From positions 25,561,318 through 25,625,317 of the forward strand of contig CM074188.1 in assembly GCA_037179385.1 (NCBI GenBank): 64,000 bases of DNA, given 5' to 3'. Below the pieces are notes generated by a model. It ran no database searches and was not told where the DNA came from. It worked only from the letters and a program-made list of their open reading frames with translations. Position 1 is the first letter of the stretch. Each line of letters starts with the position of its first letter. The position numbers and the translations under genes are program-made. Shown here in pieces: positions 13,446 to 24,800 of the stretch. The stretch comes from Holothuria scabra (Eukaryota > Echinodermata > Holothuroidea > Aspidochirotida > Holothuriidae).

Positions 13446-13830
13446 ACACATTATGGACTTGTATGGCCACTGGCCATGGGACAAGCCATGAAGCAATAAA
13501 CAAGGATTGTGTCTGGATAAAGATGAGTTTTAGATAAATGTGGGGGGGGGGGGGGGCTAGAAGTAAGTAGGTTGGGAGAATTGGAACTGTTTGGGATGAT
13601 GAAAATATGCCTTTAATGTAATAGCCTATGCATGGCATGTTGAACCAATGTGTTGGGTTGTCATGGAAACCAAGGGCATAGTTCACGTTACAGACGGTCA
13701 AAGGCTAATGTTTTATAACTAGCCTATTTTTTATCAGTTAATGTAAATAAGCTAGACTGAGCCTCAAACCTAGTCTAGTACTTCGTAGTAGCAGTCTCTT
13801 CTTCACAACTCAAATTCTTTTTTCTTATTT
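13446..13830. other. Gene-free stretch
   Basis: Nothing recognised apart from a G run near 13546. Confidence 0.5.
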
Positions 13831-13917
13831 AAGGAAGCTTAGTGCTAGCTAGCACGGACCTTGAAATGAAGCACGATATTTTAATTGTTAATTTGGACGA
13901 CGGAACGGCACCTAAAG

Positions 13918-15849
13918 CAGTGGCGGATCCGGGGGGGGGGGTGGGGGGAATGCATACCCCCCACCGGGATGGTAAAAATTGTACAGATAGCCAGGCTAAT
14001 TGAAACTAGCTAGGCCTAATTAATTTTTAAAAATACAGTGATAGTTGTTACATTATTTGATTACCGTATTTTTGTGTAATATTCTTCAATAAAATGAAAA
14101 AAGTAAATTATAATGTATCTATCTTCCGTATATTCTAAATCCAGCGTTTTCCGCCAACGGCCTTTGGTAACGCTGTTTGTGACATTTCATGTGTGTCTAT
14201 GTCAACACGTGGGGCTACGACTGACTGTCGGGTAATGGGCCAATCGTTGATACGAAGGTTACACGCGATGTTGCAGAGAGTGTAGGCGATACGAGTTGAG
14301 ATATGAATAAACAGATGAGAAGAAGATTTAGTTCTGATTCAAGATGACTGGGGGTTTTATTCCGTTCGATTAAAAGCCGTCAAAAAGAAAAGAATTATTA
14401 AAATTTGACTATATACAGATTGACGCAGGTGCTCGTCGTCTGAGGTCTGCTGCACCAGTGTGTGAGTGCGACCAAAACTTGCAGGCTCGGATCGAGCTTT
14501 CATGTCTCGGGGAGATCGGAACACATGCATTCCCCTGATTGGTTAAAAGTTGTGACGCACCAAATTAGATAAATATTAAGGAATGTGCTGATCTAAATGA
14601 TCAATGAGGAGACTGTAGAGGGTAAATTGGTCACACCTTGAAAGTATGGGATACAGCATACACGTGGAACCAGGGCGGGGTAGTTTGTCACATTCACCGG
14701 TAACACGTGGCGGGAAACAGGAAGGGCCCTGGGAATCTAGGACAAGAGAAAGGGAGAATTGCTCGTAAATAACAAGATGGCGTTCCTGCTAAAGACCAAG
14801 GAGGGTACACCATAGTACATGACACTACGTACAATTTACAAGTGACATAGCCATGTTGCCATGTTGCCTAAAACCGTGTGACGGTAATAGAGTACACCCG
14901 GTATTGAATTCACATTGACCGTATAGTCCGTTGAAGTAATGATTACCCACACTTTCAAGACCATGTTTTGAAAGCTTGGGAGTTTCATAGTGGCTTAAAA
15001 TATTGAAACATTTAGCACCATGTTGCATCTCGCCCCCCTTTTTTCTTAGACACCCAGGCGGGGCAGGGGGTTCTGAAAATGAAGAATTCGGAAATTTGCC
15101 AATTGTGAGACCAGTCTACTGTGTGGTTTTGACAACTAATGAGATTACGAAATTCTCAATCAATTTTCTCTAATAAGCTCAATATTCGTCATTATTTGAT
15201 TCAAGAAAGCAAAATTTTCCGCGCGCTTCGCGCGCCGCAGATTGCAATTCCTTAGCACAAGTGCTCGCTCATACATTCACTTTGGTAAACTTCTCCGATC
15301 TCTGGGTGTGACAAAATCGGAAATTCACTACACTTGTGACACCAGATCACCAAGTGACACCGTTAACTACATGCAGTGCTGTTTTCATAAATTTTCTTTC
15401 ATAGAATTCCATATTTTCTCCAATATAAGCTCAAAAAAAATTCGTCGGAGAGCCTCATCACATAGGCGTTGGATAACATTATGTAGCAACAACGATCTTT
15501 GGTCGCCGCCCAACCCCAGATTTGCCGATAGAAAATGCAAATTCTTCAGTAATTCCCCAACTGTTCAAATTTCCTTGCAGAAAACCCAGCATCCAAACTT
15601 TTCTGCAACACAAGCTTCATACTTTCATATATTTGAAATGCCCCTAGTACAGTGCTAATCACACTCAAAAATATGGTAAAATTTGGATGCTTGCCTACCA
15701 CCCCCATTTCCCATTTCCTGAATTCTTATAGGTATCCGAGACTAAACAACATACATACCTATGGTGGCGCTTCGCTCAGGGTATATTTGATACCCAACCA
15801 CATGCAGACCCCCCCCCCCCCCCACTGAAAATTCCTGGATCCGCCACTG
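13918..15849. mobile_element. Non-autonomous hAT transposon with 8-bp TSD
   Basis: Perfect 13-bp terminal inverted repeats (CAGTGGCGGATCC at 13918, its complement ending at 15849). The element is flanked on both sides by ACCTAAAG (13910-13917 and 15850-15857). The 8-bp duplication and CAG-type ends indicate the hAT superfamily (family knowledge). Inner G-run/C-run arms follow the TIRs. It contains GCGCGCTTCGCGCGC near 15221. No transposase is recognisable: the 138-codon frame at 15242-15658 has no similarity I can name. It sits inside a satellite unit, which resumes seamlessly. Confidence 0.92.
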
Positions 15850-16541
15850 ACCTAAAGACTTAAGAAGTAGAATAATTAAGTTCCGATATAATTCAAATTT
15901 AAAATTTTGTTTTTATTATATGAATTTAGTTTGTGAAAAACATTCTTAGCAAAATGGCTTCACATTTGAAGACAACTTTGTACACAAATGTATGGCAAGT
16001 AAGTGCTACTGCTAGAACGGACCCTGTAATAATGCACGAATTAATTTTTAAATTGTTTATTTAGACCACGGAACGGCACCCAAAGACCTGAGAGGTAGAA
16101 TAAATAAAGTTCCGATGAAATTTAAAACTTTTTTGGTTCATATCATACCAATTTTGTATGTGTAAAAACTCGTCAGTAAAATGGCTTCACATTTGAAGCC
16201 AGAATTGTACACAAATGTAGGCTAGCTAGCACGGACCTTGTAATGATGCACGTATTATATTTTAATTGTTTATTTAGACGACGGGATGACACGTGAAGAC
16301 TTAAGAGGTAGAATAATTAAGTTCCGATGAAATTTAAATTAAAACTTTGGGGTTCATTATAGGAATTTTGAATGTGTGAAACATTGTCAGCAAATGGCTT
16401 CACATTTGAAGACAATTTTGTACACAAATGTAAGTAAGCATTGTGCTAGCCAGCACGGACCCTGTAATTATGCACGAATTAACTTTTTATTTGTATATTT
16501 AGACGACGGAACGACACCTACTTAAGAGGTAGAATGATTAA

Positions 16542-16833
16542 AGGCCCAATTTTCTCATCCCAAACAGTACCAATTCTACTAACCTTCTTAATTAAGCCCC
16601 TCCCACAATTGTCTGAAATTCACCCTCCTCCAGACACAATCTCATTTTGTTGCTAGGGTGAATGTAGAAAGCTCAATGTGTATAATCAAAACAGTATCAG
16701 AATTTTGTGCTGTGTAATATAAGTTTTGGTACTCTGCATTGTTTGAATTAGCAGTCAATCAAAAAGCTGAGCCAATTGAGAGTTTCTGTTACCCTATACT
16801 AGAAGTGTAGTTTGGGGTGAGAGGATTGTCCCT
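16542..16833 (+). mobile_element. MITE family A, intact copy with TTAA duplication
   Basis: 292 bp flanked by TTAA (16538-16541 and 16834-16837), inserted in a satellite unit that resumes with GTTCCGATGAAATTTAAAAC. Ends read AGGCCCAATTTTCTCATCCC and, in complement, AGGGACAATCCTCTCACCCC. TTAA targets are typical of piggyBac-like transposons (family knowledge). Confidence 0.88.
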
Positions 16834-16895
16834 TTAAGTTCCGATGAAATTTAAAACTCCTTGGGTCATATCATATCAATCTTCAGTGTTGGCAG

Positions 16896-18372
16896 GAAGG
16901 TTCATCTTTCACCAACCATTGCAGTGAACTGGTTCACAAAGCCGGCACGGTTTAAACTTTCAGTTTGGTTTTAGGAAACACCATGATACAAGTCATGCTC
17001 TTTTGGAGACAGTCAATTGTATTCGTACCTACCTCTATAGTGGTGATAATGCTCTGGGCCTTTATCTTGACCTTAAGAAGGCTTGTGATACAGTCAACCA
17101 CACAATACTCCTTGATAAATTAAAAAAATTATGGCATTCGAGGTGAAGCCTTTGATATCATGCATAGTTATCTGAGTAATAGAAAACAATTCTTGTATGT
17201 AAATGATATTTATTCTACCTGTACCTTTGTTAACGTATATGCGTGCCTCAGGGCTCTGTGCTAGGACCACTACTATTTTTAACCTATGTAAATGACATTA
17301 AAAATGTTGTGCCTCACGAGTCTCTAAGACTCTTTGCCGATGACACGAATGTATTTGTCCATGACAGTAATTGTATTACCCTTGTTGATAAGGCTCATTC
17401 TGTATTCAATCAACTTAAGACTTGGTTTGATGCTAATAGACTTACTTTACATCTTGGAAAAACCAATTTTTCGATTTTCCATGCTAATTCCCATATACCC
17501 CATTCTTGTCCAGACCACTTTGTCATGAACGATGTAAATATCCTCAAAACAAACTGTGTTAAATACCTGGGTCTATTGATCGATGATCATGTGCTTTAAG
17601 CAACATATTGACGATCTTTGTAACAATCTCGTAAAATATAATGGAATTTTGTATCGCCTTAGGGCATCACTAACCCCTGCTGTAGCAACCCAGTTATATT
17701 ACTCACTCGTTTTTTCTAAATTGTCTTATGGTATGGAAATATGCGGCATGTCTAAGCCTGAATCCTTTGCTCAAACCCCTGCAAGTTCTTCAGAATAGGA
17801 TTTTAAAGACTCTTACTTTCAAAGACCGGCGCCACTCCATGAATGCCCTGCATAGAGACCTTAGCAGCGATATTCATACTTTCAAAATGTGTTCTTTATC
17901 TATAAGTATTTTAATAATCGTCTTCTTTTTGTACTTAGTAAAATCCTTAACCCTAGCTTTTCTACCAATGCTCGACGTAGCACTAGAACTAATGCCCTCT
18001 TTACGGTTATTAGGAACCATACTAGGCATGGTAAATTATTGTTAAATAAATAATGTTATAAACTTTGGAATTCTCTCCCCAACGAAATAAGAAATGTTAG
18101 AACACATGCTACTTTTACGAGTAAGGTAAAAAATGACCTAATCGCCCAGTACACTTGTTAAGTATCCCTTTCTTTTTTGCTTTCTTAGTTAACTTTGTTG
18201 TTTCTTTGTTCTCCTTTTCCCTTTTTTTTGTTATTATCTTTGTTGTATTGTCTCTTTATGGGCACTATAGCTCGTTAAACTATTGTTTTTCTAGTGTCCT
18301 GTCTGAATTTCAGTTTATATTTGTACGAACGAAATTAATAAATGAAATGAAAATAAATGAAATGATGATATG
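16896..18372 (+). pseudogene. Decayed LINE reverse transcriptase (CR1/Jockey-like group)
   Basis: In three frames it shows the RT motif order: motif A region LDLKKACDTVNHTILLDKLK (about 17070-17125), NYGIRGEAFD, SYLSNRKQFLYV, then PQGSVLGPLLFLTYVNDI (17246), the catalytic LFADDTNVFVHD (motif C, about 17330), TWFDANRLTLHLGKT and VKYLGLLIDD. The protein continues past 18000 with several frameshifts and ends in an A-rich tail of AAATGAAATGA units (18338-18372). No ORF1 or endonuclease is visible, so it is 5'-truncated. Clade assignment is approximate. Confidence 0.9.
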
Positions 18373-19456
18373 TATAAAGTGTTCGTACTTTTAACACAGT
18401 ACCTTCTACCAGATTTGTCTTCAAATGGGAACCAAATTACAGTAGATGCAAGTTCTATGTGATACTATTTTAAAAGGAGGCTATTACAGTAGTGCACCCT
18501 CACTTGAGCTCTCTAGTTGAAGAATTATATTAGTGGTCTGCTACCTAAGTTACATGATAGTAAAAAGTTGGACTCGTCCAAATATATTTCGGCCAACTCT
18601 GGAATATTTCTTTTTTCTGTCATTATTCATAAAATGTTAGAGAAGAACATTATGCCAAATATTTTCCAATGGAGACTGTCCAGACGAGCTATGGAATTAC
18701 TAGTGGAAACATGTGTAGTTTGGAGTCTACCATTGCCTATGACACAGGGATGCATATGATATCAAAACAACTGAACAACTAGCCAGGCCTGACAAATCTG
18801 TGTCAAAGAACTGAGGCGTTTCTTCCCTGTCGTTTGACCAGGAATAAAAAAGCTCTCAGATATGGCAGTCCAAGGAGGAAGTGTGCTTGGTCCTTCCGAT
18901 ATACCCCTGCCGGAGTTCACTCACCTGGTCAGCCTAGCCAGAAGCAACCTTATCCATTTGCTAGAATCGGTATGAGACTGAGTGGTGCTTTTGCCGATTT
19001 GACCAGGCCTAACGTTGAGCCCAACGTTTAAGTTAGGCCTAACGTTAGGCCTGTTTCACTTTCAGTCAAACGATAGGGCAGCTGGCAGTTACAACAATAT
19101 TAACTATTGGGTAGGCCTACAACTGTAGTATACACCGCCAATGAGAGACCTCACTTCGCCTTTGCGCAGTCACAGTGAACTTGAGTGAAGCTTAACAAAT
19201 AAAGAATGGTCACTGCGACCGCCTCCACTCCTTTGCGACTGCCTCCACTCCTACTGTAAGTGCAGGAGGCTCAGTGAACTTATCCTAGGCCTAATTAGGC
19301 CAATACGTTAGGACCTAGGCAAGAATATTCTTCACAAATATTCACACAAACATTCGTCATTAGTTTGTGCTGCAAAATATAGCAAATTTAGAAATGGTCA
19401 CTGTGACTGCGACTGCGCCTCCACTCAAAAATGGTGTTTTCAAAAAAGTATATCTA
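18373..19456. other. Gene-free stretch
   Basis: No exon recognised. It contains a perfect 18-bp palindrome AGGCCTAACGTTAGGCCT (19035-19052) within a cluster of TAGGCCTAA-like motifs (18.9-19.3 kb), and short CTGCGACTGCCTCCACTC-like direct repeats around 19217-19430. Confidence 0.55.
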
Positions 19457-20337
19457 GGGTCACTTTGGGTATTCTCGGACGTCGGGTGTTCTCGGACAGT
19501 GGTAAATAATTTCAGTCACTGACTAACGATAGTTTGATTGATTTTTCACACCACGCAGTTGTTTCATAGATATCTGTATGCAGTCTGCACAGTCACATCT
19601 GTAGATCATGAAGCCTTCTCATTTTCAAGAAAATGGAACCTGATTGCAGCAATAAATTTCAGTTTGAAAATTCCTTGGCACATTTCCAAGTGTGCAAGAC
19701 CTTGGAAATTTTCATGCCGGGCTGTAAATTTTTGTAGAAAAATTCATGTTATGAGAAATATGTTTTTTTTGATTGCCACAAGTTTCGTTAAAACGTTAGT
19801 AAGCACAATACTGTGCTATATGCCTTGGCATGGTTTTACAACATCGTTCAACTAGCGCTGTCTCTGTTGGGTGTTTTCGGACAGTACACAAACCTACATA
19901 CATGTCCACACTAATATGTACGCATACGTATGCCTATATGTGTATGCGTAGTGGAATAGAATGACAATATGAAATGGTTCTTAAGAAAACTTAACTCAAT
20001 TTTTTCGGACTAAATTTTGTGTTGGGACATTAAACAAAGATTAAATGGATAATTTCTCTATCATTTGATGTGTATTTTCTGATATTTAGTAATAATATTA
20101 TTGAAATAGTAAAGCGTCCGAGAACACCCGATAGTGTCCGACAATACCCAACATACACATGACATTTTCTAAGTGCTGTGTTAGGTCTCTGTACGTATGC
20201 GTAGATCCAATACATATCTGGGGCACATTAGTACAGTTGTGCCTGTCGATGTATCAGGTTAGCATCAGTGTAGTGCAAGTGTGTTGGAAGCTATAAAGAT
20301 AAAACCGTCAACTGTCCGACAATACCCAAACGCACCC
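19457..20337. mobile_element. Non-autonomous DNA transposon with TA target
   Basis: Ends read GGGTCACTTTGGGTATTCTC and, in complement from the right, GGGTGCGTTTGGGTATTGTC, each bordered by TA (19455-19456, 20338-20339). A motif GGGTATT/GTTNTCGGACA recurs inward from both ends in mirror orientation (19467, 19484, 19869 on +; 20116, 20135, 20313 on -). No transposase seen. The TA target fits Tc1/mariner-like or related elements; the superfamily is not certain. Confidence 0.82.
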
Positions 20338-20340
20338 TAA

Positions 20341-20996
20341 TTGCTGAAAAAGCCTTTTGCAAGGCTTGACATAAGGAAGTTTAGTTTCTCCCATAGAGTT
20401 TTCAAAGAGTGGAATTGTCTGCCAGATTGGGTAGTCAACTCCTCCCCATCAGTACACTTCTTTTGACATTGACAAGATCGTCCATGACTGTGGTAGCATC
20501 TTGTTGTTTGGGGCTGTTGTCTAGGTTTGGTGGTTTGACTTTTGATTAGTGTTTGGACTTTAGGGCACCATATGGGGCCTTGCCCTCCTTTGCCCTTCAA
20601 CCATAAATGTTATGTTTATTTCGGGTGGTGTGGTACAGTATTCTATAGGCCTAGCACATTACTCCAAATATTCACTATTGTGACCCCTGTTTGTTGTTAA
20701 TTAGTCTAACGTTGTATATAAGTAGGCTATATGTAATGTATCCTACAGCAGGTCTTGGCATGAGGGTTGTTGAGGAGTTGCTCAAAATGTATGCCGTACA
20801 CCCATAGCCTAGCCCTCTTTTTACACTCACATGTTTGTTAATGTAAGTAAACAACCTAGCTACTGTGCAAATGACTGTCAGTAACTGCTGGGGGTAAGGG
20901 AGGGGAGGTGACCATTGGTTGGGGTGTCCATTTGTCTGGCTTTTCGCCAGACACTCCAGTTGATAAATTGAATTGAATTGAATTGAATTTTGAAAA
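20341..20996 (+). pseudogene. LINE reverse transcriptase C-terminal fragment and 3' tail
   Basis: The + strand encodes FSFSHRVFKEWNCLPDWVV (about 20382-20440), the RxxSFSxRVxxxWNxLPxxVV motif near the end of CR1/Jockey-type RTs. The frame then breaks. The fragment appears to end in a GAATT microsatellite (20967-20994), a common LINE 3' tail. Confidence 0.72.
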
Positions 20997-21167
20997 TTCT
21001 AATGTAAAACTTCTCACTTTCACGACTGTAATCATGTAGCTGAGAACACTGAAAAGGGTTGTTTCTGGCTATCTGGGGGATTTGTAAAGGCCTTTTTTTC
21101 GCCCTCATAAATATTTACTTGTCCAATTCAAGTACAGTACAGTACAGAGAAAGTTCGGATTTTGAAT

Positions 21168-21400
21168 TTTTTTGGTATCCTGGTCTGTAACAGTTTTGTA
21201 CATAAGGGGCCTGGTTTGAAAAAGTGTCTGGTCACAAATTTCTGAAAACATAATTAAACTGGTAATTACACACTCATTAAACAGTTATTTGTATGTAGAA
21301 TATGGGAATTGTGTAAGAGTGAGCATTTGTCATGGGTATGAAAAGAAAACTTAACAGGTTTAAAAAAATTTGCTGCATTTCATTAACCGCCTCAACGAGA
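21168..21400 (-). repeat. Dispersed repeat G, copy 1
   Basis: Homologous to 54285-54465 (same orientation) and, in complement, to 41250-41530 and 60330-60610. Shared blocks include AACAGTTATTTGTATGTAGA, CATTTGTCAT and GAAAACTTAACAGGTTT. No coding potential seen. Confidence 0.75.
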
Positions 21401-21721
21401 CGCTTTAACACTATTTGTGCTGGTCCAGTCATAAGAATCAAACTAATTTTACACCCCGCTTTTTTTAAAAGTGCTTTTGCATCCACCAGCCAGAAGAGCT
21501 GTTGTGAAATATTAATGTCTTGCAACCCCCTGCCAAATCATAAAGCCTAACGGTTCTTTCTCATGAGTGGCAGGTACAGTATGACTCAGGCATTTCCTAA
21601 AAGTGTTCGGTTCAACGGCTGTCACTTTATGTTAGATGGTGGCCTACCTACCCTTATTTTACTTTATTTTATTTTACTTTACTTTGTCTTGTTTTAATAA
21701 GTCATTTACTTTTCATCACAG

Positions 21722-21802
21722 CTCCAAGTCAGGAAAGACCTCATTATAGACCCAAATTTGATGCGACCATTGGATAGAATTGCCGGTGCTCAGTTGCTGA
21801 AG
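21722..21802 (+). CDS. VPS33B: VPS33B exon (probably coding exon 2)
   Basis: Reads [20 protein letters not shown] then AGAQLLK in phase 0. Acceptor atcacag, donor gtttgt. The phase-0 start matches the family boundary before the (L)PGKKDLF segment. A pyrimidine-rich TTTTA/TTTTAC stretch precedes it. Two further AGs lie just inside the exon, so a start 7 or 11 bases later is possible. Confidence 0.88.
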
Positions 21803-24800
21803 GTTTGTACATTTTTATGTTATTGAAGTTTTTGTTATTAATGGGAGTAGGTCTATATAATAAAGAACTGTAGGAGGATTACAGTATAAAGTGCTTAATT
21901 TCAAACCTTTGACTTAAACAGGCCTTGAGTTTTAGATTGTCTAGGTGTGCTACAAGTCGCACTCCTCAAAAATTTAAGGAGTTTGGTACAGTAGGTGTGA
22001 CTGTTTTTTTCCGACTTCAAATAGATGTACTGTATATTAACTCCAAAATCTTCATTTAGGTGTTCAAAAAAATCACACTGGTCAGTGTGATTGGTGTGCC
22101 ATTGCACTCACAGACCTAAAAGTCAAGGCCCTGCGTAAAACATGCCTAATGTTTGGTCTGTTTTTCATAGCCATGTAAATGAATCTGGATAACGAGGTAA
22201 TTGTTCCACAGTTATCATCACATAAAATTAACAACTTGGCCTGTATATGCATAGTGTTTGCCTGTTTTAATCACTATTATTGTGCACAGCAGAATGAACA
22301 ATATAGTACAGTATGTTCTGCATTAAGGTTGAAACTTGAAAGACTAACTTGAATACTTTGGATAATCAAATAAGTCTAAAGAAAAGAAATTCTTTCTACA
22401 GTAATCGTCAATGTGAAAAAGGTCATCAGCATTTGAAAGGTTCCTCGGAACTATTTGCAATACAGTAGTAGGTATTTCTGTGTGTTTAGCAATCTACCAA
22501 TCACATAACACTCTTGTAGAGCTGGATGCAGCTAAGACAGAAATGAAAATGTCTCTGCACCCTTAAAGAAAAAACGATCTATTTTACATTACTATGCAGC
22601 ACATGGAAATGTCTCAAGGAAATTTCTCTTGAATAACTGCATATACAACATAATATACCATACATCTCGACTTAGCCTCTCAAACTGGTTAACACAACTG
22701 AAACTGTATTATACGTATTAAAAACAGCTGAAGAACTGCTCCATTAACCACATACAGAATGACCTTTACAGTACAAGTCTGTTTGTCATCCTACAATAAG
22801 CCCTAACTTTCTCTTTCCTCTCCTAATGTTCCAGTTCTGTGCTCGCCTTTTGTACACCACGTTCTGTTTTCATTTTCTTTCAAAAACCTTTGCTAACTTT
22901 GCTACAGTATAGACAAATCCGGACAGTCAAGTGATGGTCTGATTTTAGTCAGCCATACATAGCTGGGGTCCTTCACCATTAATCTGTCAATTTCCTTGCT
23001 AACCTTTATCATGGATGGTTGTACACTATAACATATCTTCATTCCCTCAATTTCTATGAATATGAGTGTTTGAAATTCATGTAGGCCATAAATGAAGACA
23101 ATTTTAGGTTGATGGACCCCACTAATGGCTGCCTACAGTCACTATAACATAAGCGGGGGAAGGGATTCATCTATACCTCTATATGTCTTATTCTGTTTCA
23201 TACTTTGACACTTACCTCTTTTCTATTTGTAGTTGATTTTTATTTGTACAGTTTGTAGAAGAAATAAATGAAATGAAAAATGAGATAAGTTTTTGCTTCT
23301 TTTGTTGCAGTCACATGATGTTAACAAAATATACAAGCTAGAGTCAAACCAGATCAATACAGAGAGTCCTGGGTAAGTGAAAACAAATTGAATTTTGGTT
23401 GTGGAAAACATTTCTGGACTGATAAATTGACAAAATACTGTTATGTCAAGAATAATGATATCTATTTTTGGTTTTGATGAAAAGAGAAACCTATGCATTC
23501 ATGATGGCGTGCGTGTGTATGTATGTGTGTATTTGCGCGTGTGTGTATGTGTGTGTGTGTGTATGTGTGTGTGTTTGTGACACTTGGCTTGTTTAAAGCA
23601 TATCTTGAGAAGGGAAGATTTGACAGTTCTCAAACTGGGTACACAGATACCCCATACCAAGAGGAAGAACCCTATTGATTTTGGTGGAGGTCGAAGGTCA
23701 TCTGGGGTCACAGGGGGTCAAACCCCAAAATCTTTTTTTACATGATATCTCAAGGTAGGAAACTTGGATTAATTGTAAACTTGATATGTTGATGCGTTAT
23801 GATGTAATGAAAAACCCTATTGATTTTGGTGGAGGTCAAAGGTCATTTGGGGTCACATGGGGTCAAAACCCTAAATCCTTGTTTACACAATATCTCATGG
23901 TAGGAAACTTGGATTAATTTCAAACTTGATATGTTGATGCATTATGATGTGAGAAAGAACCCAACATATTTTCGTGGGGGTCAAAGTCGTTTGGGATCAC
24001 ATGGGGTCAAACTCCGAAATCCTTGTTTACACGATATCTCATAGTAAAGAAAGTTGGATTCATTTCAAACTTGATACGTTGATGCGTAATGACGTAAAGA
24101 AGAGAACCCTATTTATTTTGGTGGAGTTCAAAGGTCAGAAGGGGACAAATCCTGAAAACTTTTTAACACAATATCTCAAGGTAGGAAGCTTGAATTGATT
24201 TCAAACTTGATATGTTGATGCATTATGATGTAAGGAAGAACCCTATTGATTTTGGTAGAGGTCAAAGGTCATTTGGGGTCAAAGGGGGTCAAACTCCGAA
24301 AACCTTGTTTAGGATAGCTCAAGGTAGGAAAGGTGGATATATTTCACAATTAGTATGTGGATGAGTTATGGTGAGTAGAAAGTACTGTACCTGTTGTTTT
24401 TGGTGGAGGTCAATGGCCATCTGGTATCACCTGGCATCAAACTCTGCAAACAAGGGCATCAAACTCTGAAAACCTTGTTTGCAGCATATCTTAAGGCACA
24501 GTATGAAATTTGGCTTTTTGAATATAGAAGTGTTTTGGTTAAAAGAAAAACCAGTTACTTACAGGTGGAGTCAAAGGTCACTTTGGGTCACCAGTTGTTA
24601 CAACAAATGTAGCATTTTATTGAAAAGAGCATGCTTGTTTCATCGAAACCTCAATGCATTTTTGCATTCTGGTTTTCACAGTCTTTAAATCTCACCCAAT
24701 GTTTGAAATCTCTATTCATTCTCTAAAGGAAAAAGTACAGTCACCTCAACTTGGACTAGTGTACCGTCATGTTACAATATTTCTCCTTCTCATGTGCTGA

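Larger units (their letters stand above)
13831..16895 (-). repeat. 219-bp satellite array, inverted, with two nested transposons
   Basis: Once 13918-15849 and 16542-16833 are removed, satellite units run in the opposite orientation to those at 3.0-4.0 kb. Landmarks: GTGCTAGCTAGCAC at 13842, GCTAGCTAGC at 16221, a decayed form at about 16005 and another near 16445 (spacing 216-224). The array ends near 16895, at or close to the start of a LINE remnant. Confidence 0.85.

Noticed and set aside
15242..15658. 138-codon open frame
   Set aside because: It lies wholly inside a non-autonomous hAT element, part of it matches (in complement) non-coding sequence at 4250-4440, and it shows no domain I can name.
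23499..23711. Threonine/histidine-rich 70-codon frame on the - strand
   Set aside because: It is a translation of the GT microsatellite and repeat array.
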